Part shown: piece after piece, positions 56,471 through 64,000 of the stretch
How positions within the stretch are numbered: the first letter of the stretch is position 1
How the letters are laid out: every line of letters begins with the position of its first letter
Assembly (NCBI GenBank): GCA_018105865.1
Contig: CM030859.1
Coordinates: forward strand, 8,796,339-8,860,338
Origin: Metaphire vulgaris
Lineage: Eukaryota; Annelida; Clitellata; Crassiclitellata; Megascolecidae
Direction of reading: 5' to 3'
DNA: 64,000 bases
The notes under the pieces: model-generated
Seen by the model: only the letters and a program-made list of their open reading frames with translations
Database searches by the model: none
What the model was told of the DNA's origin: nothing
Program-made: the position numbers and the translations under genes

Positions 56471-57639
56471 GTTTAGACAGACAGACGGACAGAGAGACAG
56501 AAATAGCAGGATTACAGACGAATCAGAAATTCGAGACAGACAGTCTGATCTGACTGATCTGATGACTGACAAACTGCGCATAACTCGACTTTGAAAGTGA
56601 CTGACTAAAACTATTGAAAGATTTGATTGACTGATAGACTGACAGACGGACAGACAGACTGACTGAGTGAAGATAAAAAGTAACAGACTGACTGACTGAC
56701 TAACTGACTGACAAACCTGGCTGACTGCTTGACTGACTGACTGACTGAATGACTGAGTCTGACAGTAAGTTCAGATAAAAATAGCTGTAAAGACAAGACA
56801 AGATGATTGAAAAACGGAACACAGAATTCGGTTTCGATTTCAGGTTCTGAATTTTTCATTAATTGAAGATGAAACCTCAGCTTGCTTAGGCCAAAACTCA
56901 ACTGACGTGGAAATTTCATTTTTTTATTACGAATTTCCCAGCGAAAATGATTATCGATTGGTTTAATTTCTGAAATGGTTTACCATCCAGGGTTTGAAAT
57001 GACCGGAAAACTGGGGGATTATGATCCAAAGCTTGGGGACTTAGTTGTTAAAAATGCTGGGGGGAACTCTAGTGGTGGGGCAAACTAGCAGTAGGCGTTG
57101 CATTTGATTCTCTTCGACTCCCTTAAAATCGCAAAATGAAAACCATCGTTAAAAATCCAGCGCATCATGGGTTGACAACGCAGAAAAGTTTGAAAACCTC
57201 GATATCTGGGTCAAAATTTAACATCGATTTAGCGTAGATTTTTTTACCATCATTTTTTCAGTGGCTGTAAGTGAACGGAGAGATCCTACTAAATCAATCC
57301 CTTGTCCGATCATTATCATTATTATCATGCAACCGTCGTTGTTGTTTCAAACTGCCCGCAGAAGGAAGGCGAATCGTGGCTTAAGATTAGACGTCTAAAG
57401 AAAATCTTATATATCGACAGTGGCGTAAACGACAACGTCATTTGCAGTTGATCGCTTGGTTGCTCTGCAAAATTATGTTTAAAATTGCGTATTGTTATAT
57501 TGTGGGCGGAGAGGCACCAAAGTCCGGTACATGGTAGAAAAAAGACATGAAGAAAAATATCAATATAGTTGTACGCGCTCATATGGCTATATAACTAACT
57601 AAAGCAAATTAACAGGTCACGAGCTTTTTTGCTTGTCAG

Positions 57640-57702
57640 GATTTTTCTTCGAAGTTGGCAATGGTCATAGCACCCCTTCTGGAAATCCTGGCTACGCCAC
57701 TG
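57640..57702. mobile_element. MITE end scrap (CTACGCCACTG)
   Basis: GAAATCCTGGCTACGCCACTG matches the right end of 59430-59891. No left partner found. Confidence 0.4.
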
Positions 57703-57834
57703 TGTCAGGATGATCAGGACAACCTGTGTTTACCTGTGGTGCATTGATCTCTTTCGTGATCTCCCCGTGTAGGGACGGGTCTGGCGTGGAGACTGGAGAG
57801 ATGTTATTGTAGCGACAGGGGCGGTACCAGCCAT

Positions 57835-58026
57835 CAGTGTTTAATCTAGACTCCTGGACTTCGGCGGGGAAACTGAAAAAGCCGGGGGGAAAACTGACAA
57901 AGCCGGGGGAAATTCTGCTAGGGGCCGCTGTTAGTCCATGTAGTATTCCAAAATTTCCGAGGGGGAATTTGAAATTTTCGGGGGGGAAGGGCAATTTTCC
58001 CCGGAAACGGCCTAGATTAAACACTA
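57835..58026. mobile_element. hAT-type MITE, CAGTGTTTAATCTAG family
   Basis: Ends CAGTGTTTAATCTAGAC and GGCCTAGATTAAACACTA. Perfect duplication ccagccat at 57827-57834 and 58027-58034. Confidence 0.9.
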
Positions 58027-58034
58027 CCAGCCAT

Positions 58035-58455
58035 GCAGTTCGGCGGGCGAATTCTTGTGTAGTGTGAATCTAACATATCCTCATCTGGAAACTATTCTTA
58101 CATTTTGACGCAAAATTAAACTGTAGCGGGATCTTCGGCTTGTGAAACAAGCAAGACATATTTCTGCAAAATTTCCTTCATGTATTAGTTTTGCGCCCCT
58201 ACACTATACAGACTCGTTGAATTGATTTTTATTTGCGGTCGTTACAAACGCCCCAAAGTTCTTCTGCACCATTAAGCTTCTAATGAACGCTGTAAGTTTC
58301 TGCATCTTGGCGAAAATTTATTTTTTTTCCATCATAATCCTTCCTACTCAGATGATCCAGAAAATAGCTCCAACAACCGTACGAAGCACACTTTCCACGA
58401 ATCGCGAACGCTCAGACTAAACCGAACCATCAGTTATTCTGGTGCTATAAGTTAT
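58035..58455. other. No gene recognised
   Basis: Unique sequence. Confidence 0.4.
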
Positions 58456-58558
58456 ATTCATACATACATACATACATACATACATACATACATACATACA
58501 TACATACATACATACATACATACATACAAAAGTACATACATACATACATACATACATT
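58456..58558. repeat. (CATA)n microsatellite
   Basis: About 24 units with one AAAGTA break. Confidence 0.95.
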
Positions 58559-58667
58559 TACACATACCCTAGCCACCTTGGACATGGGCATGTTTTTACC
58601 CTTAGTGGCTTGTTCCATACTTATGTTTATGCACTTTGTGAATAACTTAATGTGCGTTAACAGCCTC

Positions 58668-58669
<2 letters not shown>

Positions 58670-58730
<61 letters not shown>

Positions 58731-60557
58731 GGCCAAACAATTAAAATAATAAAATAATAATAATAAATTGAGTAATAATACTAATAATACTAATTGCAAT
58801 AATAATATAATAATATTATTGTTATTTTTAACAATAACAATGCATACTTACATACATAAATAACCTATACATACATGCACATCTACGGTACATGCATACT
58901 GTACATACAAATGTGCAATTATACTACTACTACTATACATGCACATGCATGTACTAATTATATAAACATACAGTATTACTGTTATTATTATACATATTAT
59001 TATTATATTAGCGTAAAATAATGTATCGAACGTAGGAATTATGTCGGGTTCCTGCGTTGTTGATTCGTTATTGCAGTGACCGTTCAACCCGCATTCTCCG
59101 CATCCATTCTTTCGTGAATTCGTCCCTTCCTTCCTTCCTTCTTTCTTTCGTTCGTCATCATTGTCGATCGCTTTCAATGGACGAGCGCGTGTCTTCGCGT
59201 AGAAGTCGTTTAAAAACACGTCCGTCGTTAATTAGGAACGTTACTTGTCTGACGATGACTGTTTCTTCGTCACCCCCCTCTCTTCTCCCCTTGTTTGCCA
59301 CCTTTGACGGTGCCCGCCTCTTCCCCGACGGAGTACATGGATCGATGATTCGCCAGTTAGACGCAAAAGATTCGGTATTGGAGGGGGATGTAAATGGTGC
59401 TATGTGGATAAACCATGGTGGAGTGTAACCAGTGGCGTAGGGGTGGGGTGGAATGGGGGTTTGTGGTTCTGGTTTTGATCGCGAGGCGTAGGAAAAATCT
59501 TGGTAGGGGCAAATCGGTCACACATCCCTCAATTTCCCCAAATCAGTCAACAAAAAAAGTTTTTATGTGATTTGTATTACCTCTTAATGCAGTACATTTT
59601 ACAGCCAAAAGGGGTTTGGGGTTAAAACCCCTTTTGGCTGCCGAAAACAAAGTTTTTAATGCGTAGAAACTCATTTTTACTTTTTTTGGGCAGCGATTTT
59701 TGGGTTCAAACCACCCCCTTGGCTGTAAAATGTAACGGTTTAAGAGGTAACAGGCAACCTTTAAAAAACTTTGTCTGGAAAAATTTAGAGCAGATGACCT
59801 TTTTATATCAAGATTTGCCCCTACCCCGAAGTTGGTCGCCTAAAAACAAGAAATTGTCAAACCCCTTCCAGAAATCCTGTCTACGCCACTGGTTATATGT
59901 GGCTCCATTTTATGTGGTTTATAGCCTCCATTTATATCCCCAAATCAAATTCTAACTGGCAAATCATCGATCTTGTACTCCGTCGAAAGGCGGGCATTGT
60001 CGGGAGGCGGCCGTGATGGGAACAAAAGCGAGCAAACAAGGAAGGCGCGACGGTGGTGGGGGGCGACGAAGAAACAGTCATCGTCAAGACAACGTTGATC
60101 GGTTATAATTATCGACAGACGTGTTTTTAAACGACTTCTACGCGCAGGAGAGATGTCAATCAAACAGATGCGAGACTACTCATTCAAAGCACAGATCCTA
60201 ACTCTCAGAAGAATGGATAGGGAGAATACTGGTTGAACATAACGACATAAGAATCTGAGTGAGTATGTGAAAGGCGAGACATAGGGGAACTCCATGAATT
60301 CTAAACAGGATGTATACATTATTTTACGCTAATATAATAATATGTTTAATAATAATAATAATAATAATAATAATGTATTATTATGCATATTTGCACATTT
60401 GTATGTAGTAGTAGTAGTAGTAGTAGAGTAGTAGTAGTAGTAGGTTATTTATGTCATTAAACATGCATTGTTCTTGTTAAAAATCTTAATATTATTATAT
60501 TATTATTGCAATTATTATTATTATTTTTATTAATTAATTTATTATTTCATTGGAAGG

Positions 60558-60607
<50 letters not shown>

Positions 60608-60610
60608 GAC
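58670..60610. repeat. Large imperfect palindrome (inverted repeat)
   Basis: Left arm about 58670-59380 and right arm about 59945-60610 are reverse-complement copies. Matched words include TTAGCGTAAAATAATGTAT (59008/60314), GCGTAGAAGTCGTTTAAAAA (59197) with its complement near 60125, CGATGACTGTTTCTTCGTC and ATCGATGATT.GCCAGTTA. Coordinate sums are constant near 119,340, so the axis is at about 59,670. (AAT)n and (ATT)n cap the two arms. Confidence 0.88.
59430..59891. mobile_element. MITE with CAGTGGCGTAG ends in the palindrome loop
   Basis: Ends CAGTGGCGTAGGGG and CTGTCTACGCCACTG. An inner inverted repeat holds TTACCTCTTAATGCAG.ACAT and TAAGAGGTAA, with two AAAAGGGGTTTGG/CCCCTTTTGGC hairpin words. 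Target duplication not seen. Confidence 0.7.
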
Positions 60611-60842
60611 AATTTATATAACGCCTTGGAAACGAAGGTCAAAGTCGAGGGCGATTTGACAGATGTCAATTGCACACCTCAAACAGCAATTATTGTCAGG
60701 CAACATTAAGACTAACAAAACGGACTTTGAGCAGTTGATTAAGGTCTCAGACATTTGATTGATAGGACAGATAGGAAAAATGCACAAATCAGAATACTAA
60801 TATGAAAACACTGAAATAATCCAGGAACGAATAGACCTACAT

Positions 60843-61399
60843 CAGTGGTTCCTAAGCTTTTCAAGTAGCGAGCAGTAGAGTAATAGTAATAGTAATAGTA
60901 ATAGTAATAGTAATAGTAATAGTAATAGTAATAGTAATAGTAATAGTAATAGTAATAGTAATAGTAATAGTAATAGTAATAGTAATAGTAATAGTAATAG
61001 TAATAGTAATAGTAATAGTAATAGTAATAGTAATAGTAATAGTAATAGTAATAGTAATAGTAATAGTAATAGTAATAGTAATAGTAATAGTAATAGTAAT
61101 AGTAGTAGTAGTAGTAATAGTAATAGTAATAGTAATAGTAGATATTACTATTTTCAGTTCTTTAAGCGTGTCACAAGGTTATAAAATTCAGATATTCTTG
61201 ATGATTCTCGTCCTGGTTCTAATGACGAAAAATAGATTCGATATAAATTTGTAGATCGCACACCATTATAAAGTTTCGCCTAGTTGATATTTATTTATTT
61301 AAACTTCAATGCATTTTTGAAATTTTAAACTACATTATATAAAATATTGAGGCATGGTGGGCCACCAGTTGACCGCGGGCCGTGGTTTAGGAACCCCTG
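60843..61399. mobile_element. hAT-type element, CAGTGGTTCCTAAGC family
   Basis: Ends CAGTGGTTCCTAAGCTTTTC and GTGGTTTAGGAACCCCTG. It is swollen by the hexanucleotide array. A clear duplication is not seen. Confidence 0.75.
60873..61140. repeat. (AGTAAT)n hexanucleotide array
   Basis: About 43 near-perfect units, with one AGTAGTAGTAGT slip near 61106. It sits inside a hAT-type element. Confidence 0.97.
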
Positions 61400-61960
61400 A
61401 CATAGACCTATACCATCATTGCCATGATGAATAGGCCAATATCGCCAATATTTTGAATCATAAATGTGTGTTGGTTTTGGCGGACAACAACGAATTCACA
61501 AACATATGCAGATGAGAATTAGCCTAAGATTAGGATTAGCCGCCGAGAGAATTTCCGGGCCCCGGTGCAAAAAATAGTCACGGGTCTCTGACCTGCCAAG
61601 TGTGTGAAAAAGTTGATGACCTTTTTTTTGTTTGTCAGTCTTTTTATGGCTTATGGCATTGATTAATTAACACCATCGGCCCGGACCCTAATCAGACATT
61701 CGCCGGGGCCCCTGAGCTCATGACGAAGGTGACCTTTTTTCCGTTGTCAGTCTTTTTCAGGGTTCATGCACTATTGTTAATACGTCATCATCACCGGACC
61801 CGGGCCCCTTTGAGCTTCATGGGCCCTGGGACAATATACCGGCTGCACCCCCTCTCCTCAGGCCTGCTAATCAATTCATATTTCATAAGAAAAACGAGCG
61901 GATGATGAAGCGTATGTGACATTAGGACATTCTTTGGACTTAATGGTAAGAACATCTTTC
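61400..61960. other. No gene recognised
   Basis: Unique sequence. GGGCCCCGGTGC, GCCGGGGCCCCTG and ACCCGGGCCCCTTTGAGC near 61556-61812 suggest decayed copies of one dispersed repeat. Confidence 0.4.
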
Positions 61961-62440
61961 ATTTGCGTTTGTCGAACATGAGTTTTCTTTTGTTGTGTGA
62001 ATCGTTATGTCCGTCTAAACGCAGTTTTCGGCGTCTTTCTTGTCTCTGCGGTGTTTTTTGAGAGCGCAAAATACTCCGCGGACGTCTCTTTAACAGCTCG
62101 GTTCCTCACGTCTCTCTCCCTCGTTCCCATCCGCGACGCGCAAACATCGGGTTTTCAGTCAAAGGCCGGTCACGTCCTCGTCAAACGAAGGAATTCTCGA
62201 AAGACGATCACGATGGAAATGGAGAAAACACACACACGCACACACAGACACGCAAACGACGCGAACTGTCGGCGACAACAAACGATAGCGCGCCTCACCG
62301 ACGTCCGCCTGTCCTCGGCGTCGGTGTCGGCCCACCTTCGTCGCGCACCTGGACATGCACAGCGGTCGAATCGTCTGAAACGAGGTATACGCGTGTTGTC
62401 CTGTTTCTATCGATCGATTCTCAGACAACCCTTTTGAAAG
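61960..62440. promoter_or_regulatory. CpG-rich unique island
   Basis: Open across about 440 bases on the plus strand with dense CpG (ACTCCGCGGACGTC, CGTCCTCGTCAAACG, GACGTCCGCC) and a (CA)n scrap at 62228-62250. The translated frame is Arg/Ser/Ala-rich without recognisable domain. An exon cannot be excluded, but CpG island is the safer call. Confidence 0.3.
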
Positions 62441-62513
62441 AAACTCAGCGATGTTGATTTCCGTTTGCGTTTTTACGTTCAGTACGCAGGCCCCTATAAT
62501 TATATGTATATTA

Positions 62514-62705
62514 GGGGTGTTCAGAAAAATAAAATTTTCAGAGTCATTTTTATTGGACGGTTTTCTTCGATATCATTATTGAATTCAAAGACCTTTTTAT
62601 TTCAACTTTGATGTCCTGAGGTCCCAAACCATGGGAAAAAACTGCACAATGAGAAACCGTCCAGTAGGCATAACATTTTGAAAATTTTATTTTACTGAAC
62701 ACCCC
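62514..62705. mobile_element. Tc1/mariner-like MITE
   Basis: Inverted ends GGGGTGTTCAG.AAAATAAAATTT and AAATTTTATTTTACTGAAC, then ACCCC, flanked by TA on both sides. 192 bp, non-coding. Confidence 0.78.
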
Positions 62706-62774
62706 TAATGTATATGTATATGTATGTATGTATTTGAATATGTATGTGTGTATATGTATACATGTATGTGTGTA

Positions 62775-63099
62775 GGGGAAGATGTCCAGTAATGGGACAT
62801 GTCCTGTATTGGGACAATGCGAAATGCTAGCTACTTACTTACTTTTAATATGCCAGTTCCATCTGGCGAATAAAGCTGTTTTAGTTGCCTTTTGATTTTA
62901 TTAATTATTAGCGTTAACATCTAAGGCGCGGATACAGAGAAAATGCGTAAAAAATTTTTTGAGTCATGCAGAGTAAATATTTTCTATCTTATTTGAAAGA
63001 AATTTGTGCCATCTATAAATTTTTTGTCACTTTTCTGGCCGGCTAAATATTAGATCACCATTTCGCAAACGAGTAGCAGTATATTTTTTCAACAACATT
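62775..63099. other. Unique sequence with GGGACATGTCC words
   Basis: GTCCAGTAATGGGACATGTC, then CTGTATTGGGAC, with related GTCCCAATGCAGGACA at 63379, may mark the ends of another element. No gene seen. Confidence 0.35.
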
Positions 63100-63269
63100 C
63101 AGTGTTTATTCTGACAAGCCCCTTGACAAAATTTTGGGGATTTTGAAAAACAAGGGTCTGAGTGACAAAAGAAACAAGTAATTTTACGTTCCCATGCCAA
63201 CATCTAAAAAAATTTGTGGGGGATTTGCAAACTTTGGGGATTGCACCCTAAGAACGCCTAGAATAAACA
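63100..63269. mobile_element. CAGTGTTTATTCTAG-family MITE, degenerate
   Basis: Left CAGTGTTTATTCTGAC, right AACGCCTAGAATAAACAT. The right terminus is eroded. Confidence 0.65.
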
Positions 63270-63585
63270 TTTCGCGAACATTGGTCTAAGTTAAACAACA
63301 TTGATCTAGTAAGTTAAAATATGGCCGTGGTGGCCTGCAATGGATTGGGACACGAGTGATTGGCCATCATTGGAACAGTCCCAATGCAGGACACCCAAAT
63401 GTAAAGGCTTGCTGATGCAGCGGCGTTGACCACGTTACCAATCTTAGTTACCAGAACATTGAAACTGAATCCACCAACATGGAACCCTTGGCAGTCAATT
63501 CTGAATCTGTTCAAACCGTAGTGCATTATCGACAAAAATAATTAATCTATTAGAAGGATTACCCACACCAACGTCCAGCATTTTC

Positions 63586-63615
63586 CATCCTTCTTCTTCT
63601 TCTTCTTCTTCTTCT

Positions 63616-63654
<39 letters not shown>

Positions 63655-63673
63655 TCTTCTTCTTCTTTCTTCT

Positions 63674-63705
<32 letters not shown>

Positions 63706-63748
63706 TTCTTTCTTCTTCTTCTTCTTCTTCTTCTTCTTCTTCTCTTCT

Positions 63749-63787
<39 letters not shown>

Positions 63788-64000
63788 TCTTCCTCTTCTT
63801 CTTCTCTTCTTCCTCTTCTTCCTCTTCTTCTTCCTCTTCTTCTTCCTCTTCTTCTTTCTCTTCTTCTTCCTCTTCTTTCTCTTCCTCTTCTTCTTCTTCT
63901 TCTTCTTCTTCTTCTTCTTCTTCTTCTTCTTCTTCTTCTTCTTCTTCTTCTTCTTCTTCTTCTTCTTCTTCTTCTTCTTCTTCTTTTTCTTCTTCTTCTT
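63586..64000. repeat. (TTC)n tract running off the window
   Basis: At least 415 bases of TTC/TCC, pure polypyrimidine. The last 100 bases are almost uninterrupted TTC. Confidence 0.97.

Larger units (their letters stand above)
54950..57480. repeat. Tandem copies, unit about 1.25 kb, blended with (GACA)n/(GACT)n
   Basis: 55170-56185 and 56385-57460 share anchors at an offset of 1.21-1.27 kb: AACTCAACTGACGT, CCAGCGAAAATG, GAAATGACCGGAAAACTGG, TTAAAAATCCAGCGCATCAT and ACGACAACGTCATTTGCAG. Words between anchors differ and are often GACA/GACT repeats in the right copy. A partial third set occurs at 54972 (TCTCTTAAAAACAGGC). Confidence 0.8.

Noticed and set aside
62000..62437. A 146-codon plus-strand frame
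   Set aside because: Dense CpG makes stops rare. The product has no recognisable domain, so I kept it only as an island.
63314..63535. A 73-codon minus-strand frame that looks moderately protein-like
   Set aside because: No splice context or family resemblance. It partly overlaps a GTCCCAATGCAGGACA repeat word.

Overview
The window is animal nuclear DNA, AT-rich and heavily loaded with microsatellites and short transposons. It carries parts of two recognisable metazoan genes with canonical GT-AG introns, many hAT-type short inverted-repeat elements with 8-bp target duplications, and decayed non-LTR retrotransposon tails. The protein sequences fit an invertebrate, probably a marine deuterostome or lophotrochozoan, but I cannot name the species. 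Nothing bacterial or plasmid-like is present.

Layout. (1) 1.2-8.4 kb, plus strand: the last six coding exons of a PINCH/LIMS adaptor gene, covering the second half of LIM3, all of LIM4 and LIM5 and the stop codon. The 5' exons lie left of the window. Its introns hold a hAT copy with transposase remnants, several MITEs, a tRNA-derived repeat and LINE tails. (2) 8.4-32 kb: no host gene recognised. This is a mosaic of MITEs, LINE C-terminal fragments, (TC)n/(TCTG)n tracts, C-rich and GGGTT repeats, with a few CpG-rich unique islands. (3) 32.2-33.5 kb, minus strand: an intronless SoxB1 (SOX1/2/3-type) HMG-box gene. Two single-base frame breaks interrupt it, and a 317-bp MITE begins 27 bp beyond its stop codon. 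(4) 34-64 kb: no other host gene recognised. It holds very large microsatellite fields, polypurine tracts and short unique GC-richer islands. Two strange zones, 47.2-51.4 kb and 54.9-57.5 kb, contain tandem copies that look blended with simple-repeat sequence. A roughly 2-kb imperfect palindrome lies at 58.7-60.6 kb, and the window ends inside a (TTC)n tract.

The two host genes are functionally unrelated as far as known: PINCH is an integrin-linked adhesion adaptor and SoxB1 a neural/pluripotency transcription factor. The gene-poor surroundings of SoxB1 are typical of Sox loci, and the unique islands are candidate regulatory elements. The strongest structural story is hAT activity: I found thirteen perfect 8-bp target duplications around elements of at least nine terminal-repeat families, including nested insertions. 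I found no clear new biological system. The blended duplications and the palindrome most deserve a second look, with assembly error as the first hypothesis for the duplications.
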